From Amyelois transitella (lineage: Eukaryota > Arthropoda > Insecta > Lepidoptera > Pyralidae), in contig NC_083530.1 in NCBI RefSeq assembly GCF_032362555.1, positions 4,680,001 to 4,744,000 on the forward strand: a DNA stretch of 64,000 bases. The letters are read 5' to 3'. Positions 32,280-45,500 of this stretch are shown in pieces; the stretch's first letter is position 1; each line of letters opens with the position of its first letter. A program made the position numbers and the translations under genes. The notes under the pieces were generated by a model, which was given only the letters and a program-made list of their open reading frames with translations, made no database searches and had not been told where the DNA came from.

Positions 32280-33667
32280 ATTTGACAAATAAGTATCACT
32301 GGCAGGCAATGTTGAAATTTAATTTGTGAAAGATTGGGAGAATAAACATTTTCATTCATAACTCTACACACAACAATAAACACTTCATATTTTTTGGTTT
32401 GAATTTGAATTTAGAATGAACTCGATCTAGTCTAGGCATTCCTTAATAGTACTCCTACACTCGGCAGATCGCAGGCTTCTCAGATTTGACACCTTATTTA
32501 TACTTTTATATAATATGAAATCAAAAATGTGAGTTTTCTTATTCTTAAATTTAAGAAAAATATAAATTAAGCGTATATAATTTTATATGGTGCCAATTTC
32601 GAAAAGACCTTGGATGATTAGAGGTTTAAATGAGACCAACAGTACTTTTTTATTGGATGTTGATTAAATTAACACCAAATGTAGGTTAAATTAGGTAGGT
32701 CAATTGAACCTTTGTTTAATAAAGGATACGTATAACAGCTTTCTCCCAGGGCTCCACCATGTACAGCTCTGTAACTAATAAATACCTCAAGTACCAATGT
32801 TTTACCGATTTCTCCATTATCTTGATAATATTAGTCATTTTCTTTGATTGTTACCGAGTACTGATTCTGGTTATTAAGGTATTAAAAACTCCACTGCTGA
32901 TCTTCCTTGGTTCTTTGAATTGATTCCTTTTAAATGAATTACAATATTGTTATTATATGTAAATTGGTAAAAAAACAAAATAGTAAAATGATCTCTTTAA
33001 ATTGTTAAACCCAAGAAAAGTAAGATTAGGTATGTGCGGGAAGGGAAAATATTATGATTAGGTAGGTACCTAATAACGATAACTGACATTGACGTATGTG
33101 CAAATGTCAGTCAGTGTACCTAGTTTAACACATGTAGGCACATACATTCGAAACAAATACAAACATCCAATACGTCCTACAAAATTCTTTTTTTGCAATA
33201 ATCATTCATCACATCATTAGGACGAATAAAAGTACCCATTTTGAAAAAGGAAATATCAATAAGATTAGCCTAGGATTTTCCAGAATTTTTTAATTACCTT
33301 ATTATTGGTTTTTGGCAGATGTTTAATTTCAAGCAATTTTTAAAATAAAACACAATCCTTTCTTGTGAATAGCGTAGGTGGAGATATGATGGACACCATG
33401 TTATATGCAAATGTTACTATAACCCACTTGTGCTCTCAAGGAAGCTTTACTGTGGTAAAAGGCTCGCATCAACACAAACAAAGCAGGCTAACGTTTGTGG
33501 TATTTTGTTTCAAACCTTTTCACAGCATGTAATTTTATCACTTCAATATTAAAAAAAGAAATCCAAATGTTTGAAGCCAACTTCCAAGAAATAAAGGACG
33601 ACGTTACTTTGATTGGAAGGAAGGATATAAATAGACAAAAATAAGACAATTATTTCACGATACAATA

Positions 33668-35120
33668 ATTTTATTCGGATGGTTAATGTGACCTTAAAAT
33701 TAATGGTATTCAGACGTTAACCTATGCAAACCTTACTATTTTACACTGGTATTTTAGTTCGTTAACCAAATATTACGATTTTGTACTTAATTCAATTTTA
33801 TCTTGTTATATTAATTGACAACGTTAAGATTTTACAACGTTTTTTGGACAAACATATCATAAAATGACAAACGAATAAAATCCATGATTTGAATCACCAT
33901 TTCTACTTTACATATTTCATACACAACCCACGAAAAATCTGATCACAAATTAATCAAATACTTAATCACACAATTAAAATACATATTGGTAACATAATAT
34001 TCCCATAGTAAGCGTGCATAATTAATTTTAAGTGTGTATAATTAATTAATACATATACTTTTATTTCGTAAATGATCATATTTTTTTTTCAATTCAGTTT
34101 TATATTTCGCATGCATAATTTTAATAAAATATTGTAGTAATTTATCAGTCTTCGTCAAGGCACCGATAATACTTTAAATTTTGTATAAAATGTATAAAAA
34201 TAGCGCCCCCATTTTTCGTTTAAATTCTATTGGTTGGCACGAATTTTATTGTCTGTATATAATTCATAGCATAGTATATAATATAGCAATGGTTCAAGAT
34301 GACAAAATATATGTTTTTACTTAAAACTAATGTACAACATTGTACTTCACACGCTTGGTTTAAAAGTTGGCACTTAGCAAGACTATTTTTCTCTTTCACA
34401 CGCACATTTGTGACACAGAAGTAAAAGTTATAGATGCGTCAGATTCATTTTAACAAAATAGGTACTATAAAAATATAGTGATGATCAATTTCATAATATA
34501 ATTTGATGTGCCATTTGTATACTTAAAATTAAACATTCCAAATACAATATTTAATGATTTTATCGGAGCAATTGTAAAGTTAGCTGCCCAGGTTTAAATA
34601 TATAATACTAATAGTAAACGATGTATAGATAATTTTTAAGAACCATATGTTACAGCATTCATTTTGTTGTAATTACCGAAGTTACTTTATCAATTGACAT
34701 TAAATAAATGAAATATATTTTAATCTCATAATACTTGTTTCATTGTGGCTTGGAATGGAATAAATTAACATCTGCTTGTATTTCTCACATTGAAATCATA
34801 ATAGTAAGTATTCATAATTCGAATAATGAAATTGCAAGTTCCTTAACTTCATTTAAAAAAAAAACTTAAAAATTTGCTCAAGTTTGCGCCATGATTACAA
34901 TTTATTTGTAGTTTTCATTTCATTTAGACACCTGTTCAATAAGTTTACTCATAATTCAGAAAATCCGTTTAAATCTGCCATTATTTATCGTAGATTTGCA
35001 TAACATGCTAACCCACCCCAAAAAAGAGTGGTACCTAAAAAACAGTAACCAAAAAAAAAAAAAACAGCTTTTCAGCTGTCACAAAGTCGAATTTTACCCA
35101 AAATGTTGGCAAATTTATCT
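33668..35120 (-). terminator. Likely 3' UTR and poly(A) region of PHLDB
   Basis: No gene is seen in this AT-rich stretch directly after the PHLDB stop (35121-35123). Minus-strand AATAAA hexamers occur at several points, including 34979 and 33670 (GAATAAAATTATTG). The last would give a 3' UTR of about 1.45 kb. The exact end cannot be set from sequence. Confidence 0.4.
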
Positions 35121-38100
35121 TCATTCCAAATATTCCGTGTAGCCTTGCGCGCCCGTGAATATGACGTCGATCCAGATGCGCGCCGCCTCCCCGGCCGCCG
35201 CCATGAGATAGTAGCGCCGCTGGCGGGTCTTCACTATGAACGTGGTCTGCGGGCTCGGCGACCGGGAAGTGTTGCCGTGGTCCAAATATACTTCTTCAAT
35301 TACCTGTAATTAAAAAATTGTTATGATCAATTTAGGACTAAGGGACAGGCTTATATCCTACTTGGGATCCCTTTGTTAGGCGATGGGCTATTTGAATCTC
35401 AATGAACAGCTGAAAGTGGCCTTTCAGTCTTTTGATGACTGTTGGCTCTGTTTACCCCGCGGGGGATATAGACGTGATCATATGTTATGTTATGATCAAT
35501 TTGAAATATCGTCGTTTAGCTTTTTATTATGACGTGAAACGGGTCAGCGATAGTTTTTGGCGCGATAAAAACGGTGTCGCGCGATACGGGGACTGGATCA
35601 TGCTATTTTTAAAAAAAAATTTATGACGGCACAGACTCCGAGAAGAAGTGTTGTTATTTTATTCAGAAATTTGTGTTTTATATTTTTTATTCTTATGCAC
35701 ATTATGAACTTTTTCTTTGATCGGCCCGGGTCTTGGTTTATCTATTTATTGTAAAATATAGTATCGTCGAGTTAGTATCTCGTAACACGAGTTTCGAACA
35801 TACTTCGAGGCTAACTCAATCTGTGTAATTTGTCCCGTACATACATATTAACATTTATTTGATTTATATATATTTTTGTACGTTATATAGCCACAACTTA
35901 CCTGAAAGTAAGCGCCGCCGCGCGGTTTCTTCTCACTCTTGTCCCAGTAGTAAATGAACGTCTTCGTTTCTCGGTCGAAAACGAACCACCTGCAAATAAT
36001 TTTTTTTTTTAAATCTTGTATTGTTGCACAATTATCCTTTAAGGGGTAGATAGAGTCAACAGTATAAAAATAATGAATATTTCTTCTAAAAACTTATTAA
36101 ACGGTTAAAAAGTTATATTATCTGCGGTTTTTATAACCAGTATAATATAAATAAATACTAAAAATAAATAAAAAAAAACATACAGATACATAGGTGGGAT
36201 ACCACGAACATTAGGCCACGTTCAGCTGTTTGGCTTAATGATAGAATTGAGAATCAAATAGTGACAGGTTGCTAGCCCATCGCCTTAAAAAAGAATTCCA
36301 AGTTTGTAAGCCTATCCCTTAGTCGCCTTTTACGACATCCATGGGAAAGAGATGGAGTGGTCCTATTCTTTTTTGTTTTTTTTTGGGCCAGTGGCCTTTC
36401 AGTCATTTCGAGACTGTTGGCTCTGTCTGCCCCGCAAGGGATACAGACGTTACTATCATATGCATGTATGTATCTACAACTAATAGATCTGATAGAATTG
36501 AGATCATATAAAGTGACAGGTTGCTTAAAGAAGAATCCCAAATTTATAAGCTTATCCGTTAGTCGCCTTTTAGGACATCCATGGGAAAGAGATAGAGTGG
36601 TCCTTTTTCTATTGGTACCCGTCTCACACGGCACTTTACCTTTTTGTCAAAAAAAAAAAAACAACTGATGATGAGAACATACCGTTTGGACCAAGTGTGG
36701 AAGGTGGCGCCGAGTTTGTGGAGGTAGCCGCGACACGACGTGGAGTTGATGGTCACGTAGGGGCACACCTCCAACTGGTGGCCTGTAATTTATTAATTTC
36801 AAATTACCTTTGCATTAAATAAATTAGCTTTAAAAAAAAACATCTATTTCAAATAGTATTGTATTACACAAAATATTTAATCCGACATTTTGTAGCGGCA
36901 GCCATCTTACTTACAATCAACATGGGTTTTTAGTCGAAATAGGTTATTCCCTTTGGGAGCTACGATTTAAAATACTCACAGGGATAAGTCCGCCCTTGTA
37001 CATCGTTATTTTCAATGTATTTTTATGTATTACTTATAATTTGTTATGTACAATAAAGAATTTACAAACAAACAAACCTAGCCTGGCGGAAGATTTTACT
37101 TTTGGTGATCATCTCTCGCGATACATACATAAAATCACGCCTCTTTCCCGGAGGGGTAGGCAGAGACTACCTCTTTCCACTTGCCACGATCCCTGCATAC
37201 TTCCTTTGCTTCATCCACATTCATAACTCTCTTCATGCAAGCTCTCCCGATACATTGGACTTTAACTTACCAGCAGATTCGACGTGCCTGCGCAGATCGA
37301 AGTCGTCTCTGTCAACGGGTAGGTACCTCGTGAGCGGGCGCTGGAGGTCGCTGTAGGGCGCGATGCCGCGGCGGCTCCGACGCGGCGCGTTGCTGAGCGA
37401 TACTGCAATTGGAAAGACAAGATGAGGATAATTTAATACCAGCACATTCACCAATTTCAATTTATATTTTGTTAATATACCAAATAAAGTGCCGTGTGGT
37501 TCCCGGCACCAATACAAACTAATCAAACTAAAAAATAGAAAATAAAAATTAATGACAAAGGAATTATAAAACAGTAGTAGCAAGTCGAACAATCAGTTAT
37601 AGTCAATTACCTCCGATTAAAATTATAACAAAATTTAATTTATAAACAAAACAATTTAAATCTGAGTAAAAAGCGTGGGGTGCTTGATGTAGTAAATATT
37701 AAAATCATTCTATTAGCATATATTTATGACAAGAGAGATATGAAAATGAAGTAAAATGCACCCCACGCTTTTTACTCCGATTTAAATTGTTTTGTTTATA
37801 AATTTAATTTTGTTATAATTTTAATCGGAGGTAATTGACTATAACTGATTGTTCGACTTGCTACTACTGTTTTATAATTCCTTTGTCATTAATTTTTATT
37901 TTCTATTTTTTAGTTTGATTAGCAATAAAAGCGTAGTTTTTTAGTTTTTTTTAAACTATTATTTATTTTCTATTTTTTAGTTCAATTTGCAATAAAACGC
38001 ATAGTTTTTTAGTTTTTTTATACAATTATTTTTTGGAAGTTAACACTTCTAGTATAACTATCATACTAGAAAAGACTTTTGCAACCATGCGCCCATCGCC

Positions 38101-39482
38101 GGAGGTTTTCACAATTAACTTTCTTAAAGTTATATGTGGCCTGATTGGATTAAATCTCATAATATTCTCATAATGATGATTCTTTTTTAGGCGATGGGCT
38201 TGCAACCTGTCACTATTTGAATCTCAATTCTATCTTAAAGCCAAATAGCTGAACGTGGCCTATCAGTCTTTACAAGACTGTTGGCTCTGTCTACCCCGCA
38301 AGGGATATAGACGTGATTATATGTATGTATGATGACTGTTAAACCCAGTTAAAAAGAATTTTATAGTGATAAATCACTGTTAATAATATTTTTGACTATC
38401 CAGCAAACATAATAATTTTCGATTGTGGCCTTGCCAGGAATCAAACCACAAGATTAAGAGGCAGATTGATACAGGAACAAAAATATTTCAAACATACCTC
38501 CACTGCCTTTACAACCAGGAACGCAACAATGTTTATCTGAAGACATCGTGGCACTTTCGTTGTAAAACTGTCTTTCACAAAAACAAACACAAACTTGGGA
38601 CTCCTATCTCAAATAATCAGGTACTTTTTACAGGAGTCCTATCTAAAAAATATCTGCACAACACAGTGAACACAGTCAGAGTCCAATCTCAGATGATAAA
38701 ATCACACGAATATCCGGAAGAACAAAGCTCGACTCAACGGAAGATTCCAAACTACAAATAACGACAAGTTATCAGCACAAAACAAAGTGCAAATAGGTAA
38801 ATACACAGGCACCGGTATAAAAAAAACAGAAAGAAAGTTTACAGGTTTTCTAATCGAATTCAAAACAAAACTTACTGCAAAACTTATTTGACATAAAAAA
38901 CTGTCACTCATGTCTTAAACGAGTATTACAGTGTTGCTATTATAAATAGGCAAAAGATACCTAATGTTAATTCAAGAATTGCATTAATATGTTAAATACG
39001 TATTAAATATCGCAAAGTTCTGTAGGTAGTAACTTTATTCTTGTATTGTTGTAAATTTAGTTGTTCAATTTTCATTTATTACTTTTGTTTTATTACTTAT
39101 ATATTTTTTATTGTTTTAAAATATTCTACTAATTCTACTATTGTTTCTAATGGTAATTCTAAATGGAGCGATGCGATGAAATAAAAAAGCCTCAGGTTAA
39201 TAGTAACATTATATGGAAATATATTACATCTCTTTTTGGACTCCTTATACGTCAGAACTTCTTGGTTTCTTGTATGGAGATTACTGGCACTGGTGCTATC
39301 TCTGTCTCTCTTACTCTCATACGAAGGATCTAAAAATGAATTTATTAATCCTGGCAGTTTTAATAAGGATAATGAGAAACTCTTATCAAAATATTGCATT
39401 GTCATCGGTCCTTGATACGTGTGCAAAGTTTCAAGTTGATCAGACGTTTAGAAATCAGTGAAAATTAAGCTCAAAGATTCCG

Positions 39483-39513
<31 letters not shown>

Positions 39514-42500
39514 CAACCCAAGCTAATAAAAGCGTAGTAAAAAGAATACGACCACTCCATCTCTTTCTCATGGATGTCGTAAAAGGCGACTTAGGGATAG
39601 GCTTACAAACTTGGGATTCTTTTTTAGGCGACGGGCTAGCAATCTGTCACTATTTAAATCTCAATTCTGTCATTAAGCCTAATATCTGAACGTGGCCATT
39701 CAGTCTTTTCAAGATTGTTGGCTCTGTCTACCCCGCAAGGGATATAAACGTGACGATATGTATGTATGTACCAAATAAACGATTTTTCTTTCTTTCTTTC
39801 TTTCTATTCACACGGGTGTTACTAAAATCCAATGTTCCAGTGCCAAGGATGAAGAAGAGAGGTCAGATGGGAACCGCTTTGTGTGAAAACCTGACTTATT
39901 CAATCCAAGATCGTGGTCATGGGCCTAGAGAATTCCCATGGGAACGGAAATTACAACCTAGCGGCTTGCAACCTAGTTATTTGAATTTAAATTACCTACC
40001 TACTCAATCATTAAGCCATATAGCTAAACGTGGCCTTTTCAATATTTTCGAGACTGTAGGCTCTATCTACCCTGTAAGGGATAAATACATCTGGTGCATC
40101 TTAGTAGCTAAATGGCCATACGAATTGGAATGATTTCCTTTCCATCGATTACGATGAAATTTGGTATGTAGGTAACTGAGGACCCAGAATAACATATAGA
40201 CTACTTTTTATCCCGGAGTTCCCGCGGCATTGATTCCACGCGGACGGTAGATGCTGCCCGCGACTTCGTCCGCGTGGTTCTCCAATATTTATAAACTACA
40301 TACATATAATCACGTCTATATCCCTTGCGGGGTAGACAGAGCCAACAGTCTGACTGTCTGTAAAGACTGATAGGCCACGTTCAGCTATTTGGCTTTAAGA
40401 TAGAATTGAGATTCAAATAGTGACAGGTTGCTAGCCCATCGCCTAATAAAGAATCTCAAGTATGTAACCCTATCCCTTAGTCGCCTTTTACGACATCCAG
40501 GAAAGGAAAGAGATGGAGTGGTCCCATTCTTTTTTGTATTGGTGCCGGGAACCACACGGCATATTTATAAACTTACGTATATTGTCCCTGCTGAAGTCGG
40601 ACGCGTGGCTGAGCGGCCTGCTGTCGTCGCTCCGCTTGTCATCCTCCGTGGAGTCGGCCCGCGGGCCCACTTGTAACTGGAGACAACATTACAATTATCA
40701 CTACATATAATAAAGTTCTGAGTATGGAGGAAGGCAGAAGACCCCGCGGAAGACGACCAATAACCTGGATGCAGACAATAAAGAATGACCTGAAGAGTAC
40801 ATGCATTAACAAACAGACAACCCACAACCGTGTGGTGTGGCGCAGAAATACTAGGAGGGCTGACCCCAAATAAATTGGGACAATAGCTAGGAGAAAGAAG
40901 AAGATAATAAAGTAACTATAGCCATCCGACCCGGCTTCACATGGGTAGTATTTGTTTATACACTAGCTGTGCCCGCGATTTCGTCCGCGTGAAATTTTGG
41001 GCATCATTAAAGGCCTTCAAGGATGAATAATTTTCCCCGTTTTTTCTTCACATTTTCCATTACTTCTTCGCTCCTAAAAGTTGCAGAGTGATGTTATATA
41101 GTCTAAAGCCTTCTTCGATACATGGTTTATTCAACACAAAAATAATTTTTCAATTCGAACCAGTAGTTCCTGAGATTAGCGCGTTCAAACAAACAAACAA
41201 ATTCTGAACGAAACGAAAAATATGAACGTTTCTCTTGAACCTCTCTATCTATAAAAAAAAAACTGCATCGAAATTTTTTCAATGCAGTTTCTTCTTCAAT
41301 CAAAATCGTTGTGTAGATCTAAGCATACATACTTACAAACAGTTTAAAACAAAACAGTCGCTTCCAGTTATACAGACATTCGGACAGACGCGGGAAGCGA
41401 CTGCTTCATACTATATAGAGATAATGAAGTCCCCGTATTGTCTCTGTCTGCATGTTTGTATGAGCTAATCTCTAAAACATGTGGACGGATTTTGTTTCTG
41501 TTTGAAAGAGGGTTTTGTGAGGCAGGTTTGTACTTAAATGCTTTTTTATTATACTTAAATGCTACCCTCGCGACGCTGGGGTGGGTCGATATATGCTGGA
41601 AAGTTGACCCAAGGCATCGAAACAACAAGTCCACCCGCAAGGGATATAGACGTGATTATATATACGTATAATTTTTTCCGTTTTTTTTTCCACATTTTCC
41701 ATTATTTCTTCGCTCCTTATAGTTGCAGCGTGATGTTAAACAGTCTAAAGCCTTCGTCGATAAATGGCATATTCAACACAAAAATAATTTTTCAATTCGA
41801 ACCAGTATTTCCTGAGATTAGCGAGTTCAAACAAACAAACAAACTCTTTAGATTTATAATATTAGTATAGATGTAGTATCATGCCGATCAGTATCTGCGG
41901 GGAAAAAATACTTACAAAGACTTTCTTTGGCTCGCAACTGAGACCTCGGGAACTCTTGATGAGCGTTAGCCACATAGACATAATGTCCTATAAGTTCACC
42001 GATAAGTCAAACACGGTCAAACGATCTTGCACACCGCGGTGTCAGAATAAAGCACTGTCACTTTTAACGACAAATAAAGAAACACACTTTACTGTTATTT
42101 TGTATTATTTCGATATTATAATGGAAGACAATTTTAACACCAATTAGAATAAGCTGATATCATTATTAAATTGTTATTTTTTTTTTCACTAAAGTAAAAA
42201 AAAGAAAGGTTTTATCTTATGCTTCTCCCATACGAGTATCATCGCAGAAGTGAACTAAATTACTAGCTTTTAACCGCAGCTTCGCCCGCGCTATCTATAC
42301 TAATATTATAAAGCTGAAGAGTTTGTTTTGTTTGTTTGTTTGTTTAAACGCGCTAATCTCAGAAACTACTGAACCGATTTGAATAATTATTTTACTGTTA
42401 GATAGTCTATTTATCGAGGAAGGCTATAGGCTACATTTTATCCCGGATTTCCTACGGGAAACGTCAACAATGCAGGTGAAAGTTGAATGAGTCGGCCATC

Positions 42501-45500
42501 TGCGAGCTTTCCACGCGAACGCTGCGCAAACCAACAAAGATATAGTAAAACAATGTACCTACTAAAGATGTGAAGTACTCATTTTTTGCCACAAAAAAGT
42601 CCGCGAGAGCATATATCTATCTCTTAAGGTTTACTTACAATAACCACTTTTATGTTCATTTTTTAAGATAATTTTTTCATTATAAACATAAGTTATTTTG
42701 AAACCAATTTTCTTTAATTCAGTATTAATCCTTATCCAAATAAATATGTTTATTACTTTCGGCTTTTCATGTAGACTAAAATTGCCATTTACAGTTTATA
42801 AATCAGACGAATAGGTTTTGAGATATAGTCGTTATAAGAAATTTGCAGCGAAACATTTAATACGGCGAACCAGCGTTCTTTCTAATACGCGTGACCGCCT
42901 CGGACCAGTAGTTTTGGAGATAGGTATATGCTAACATTGGTTTGCACAAACAAACACACAAACGCACAATTAGCAGCTATAATTGATAAAGCCGAGGAGG
43001 ATGTTTGCAAAAATAAATATGATGCCCAAAATAACTATTCCACGCGGACGAAGTCGCGGGCACAGCTAGTACATACATAAGAATACAGGTTTAACGCAAT
43101 TATGTATGTATGTGTGTTTGTATGTTACTTCATAAAATTTGCAAGGCATAATTTATCGTAGGTAATTATGCGGTATGCCTGTGTCTATCCTCTGACGTAA
43201 CAGATTAAACAAAACAACTGAACTGTAACGACATTGATGGATGTAACGTTAATGGATTGATGAGAGCTATGTTTAGTTATGGATAACTTTTATTTAGTCT
43301 AGAACATTTTTGTTACATGTCTGTGTTGAGTACTCTTTTTTGAGTAACATACACTAGTTTAAATGCTAACATATTCTATTACGGTGAGGTAAATTATTAT
43401 CTTGAATAGTGAAAATAAGCGGCAAGTCAAATTTAACGTGGATTATTATTATTATTAATGAATCTATCTATGGTCAAGGTTCAACGATTAAATTTTTTTT
43501 CTTAAGTCTCACAAGGTTCTGACATGTGATTGCTGAGTCAGCCTTTCTTGGAGGTCTATGTGTCTAGATCAAGGGTCTAGGAGCCCATATCTAGGTGGAC
43601 ATCTTAATTTAAAAATTAATATCAAAAATTTCAATTTCAAAAACAAAAAAAATAGTTCTAAATCGTCTGAAAAGTCCACGTTTAAAACATATTTTGCGAA
43701 AAAAATCGAGTCATTTCTTATCATTTCTCGTGGGTGAAGCTATAAAAAGACAGCCGACTGTACGTCTGGCGTGAAGAAAGATCAAGGGCGCATGTGTGTA
43801 CGCAAAAAGTGATTCGTATTTTACACTATTGTACCAAAAAAAAAATATCTTTTCAAAGTTCCCTTCGACATCCACACGACGGAAGATTTAATAATAAAAT
43901 ATTGAAAATAAATACATACAAAAACCACCCTAATGAAATCAATCAAAAAACTACGTCGTTATCCACCTGCCACGATCTCTTGCATACTTCTTTCGCTTCA
44001 TCCACATTCATAACTCTCTTCAGGCAAACTCGACGACCTTTTGTCAGGACCCGAGCGCGAAGATTTCACGTACTTACCTACCTATGCTTGCATTATCGTG
44101 AAAAAAGGGGAAATGTTTACTAATATTTGTATCGCGTTAATATGGCAGCTATAAATTTAAAAATGTAATGATGCGTATTTTTGGCGATCTGTGGTTATTA
44201 ATGAAACCGCATGCCTGACGTAGCATAGAATTAATATTCACTATCGCACAAAACGGACAAACACAATCACTACAATTTTGTAAAGCAAAGTAGCTTTCCG
44301 CATTTGTCACAATGTCTGTATGTATGAATGCTTAGATCTTTAAAACTACACGACGGATTTTTTCAAATTTTTTTAATAGATAAACTGATTCAATAGGTAG
44401 GTTTATATGTATAAATGCTACATTCGCTAGTAGCTTATAAGTGAGGCTTTTCACGAAAGATTATTAAGGTAATTGCGCCTTGTCTTCTTTTCTACTGATT
44501 CTGATGATCACAATATTTCTTCGTAGAGCACGTTGCGACAATTTTTTTAAAGGAAATTTTGACTGGAATTATTAATCAACGCGTAGAAGAAAAAACATCT
44601 GTTAATTGGCTGAAATTTTGCATTCAGGTAAAATAAACAAATTAAAAAAATGTTTTTTTTTAATACGTAACAGAATTTCTACAACTTCTCAGGGGAACAA
44701 AGCCAAAAGCAAATCACACTATCCTGAAGTGTAGGCTACACAATTTGTACATCTTAATATAAAATTACACAAAATAGTAAGGCGTTATTTAATATTTCAC
44801 ACAAGCACTATAAAACTACATTGTAAATCGCATAAAATATAAATGTAACTCTTCGGATCGTAATTTTAAGAAATCACATTATTAATATGCGATTTGGCAA
44901 CATTGTGGTAACAGGTGTATAGTGAAATATATTGCGTTCGTGTATGAGTTCTGAAGAAAACAAAAAAATCTACTTAAAGTTTCTTTGATCAATTATCTTA
45001 TATAAAAATTCTAGTGTCACAATGTTCATTCCCGTACTCCTCCGAAACGACTAGACCCGATTCCCATGAAATTTGTGACCATATTGAGTAAGTCTGAAAA
45101 TCGGGCAACATCTATTTTTCATACCCCTTAGTGATAATACTTAAAAATTAATTATATGACAAAACAACGTTTGTCGGGACAGTATTAAATATATAGTTTT
45201 AACATCGCCTGTCCGTTTGTTACATTCTAGAATTATTTTATTCACAAACAAGAGTACCTAGTACCTAAGTAACCTAACCAAAGTATACCCGAAACTGACG
45301 AGCTTGAAAAAAGATTTGTGAATGTGGATGAAGCGAGAGAAGTGTGCAGGGTTCGTGGCTAGTGGAAAGATATATTCTCTGACTACCCCTCCGGGAAAGA
45401 GGCGTAATTTTATGTATGTTTGTAGTTACCAAAGGGCAAAAGAAAAATCTTCGGTTGCAATTCTTAAATTGCTCAAAACTTGCATTTTGTTTTAGGATAA

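Larger units (their letters stand above)
31103..33660. other. Intergenic DNA between UBE3D and PHLDB 3' ends
   Basis: Convergent gene ends flank this AT-rich stretch. It holds a worn SINE-B (32050-32228, minus) and a perfect hairpin (32231-32279). No other supported feature was found. Confidence 0.5.

Noticed and set aside
38877-38908. Another possible PHLDB internal first exon (MSDSFLCQISFA, donor GTAAGT)
   Set aside because: Its phase 0 does not fit the next PHLDB exon (37271-37402), which needs phase 1. No alternative acceptor was seen.
39530-40133. Plus-strand frame of 127 codons ending near 40133
   Set aside because: It is translated SINE-A sequence. The same peptide pieces appear wherever SINE-A is read in that frame.
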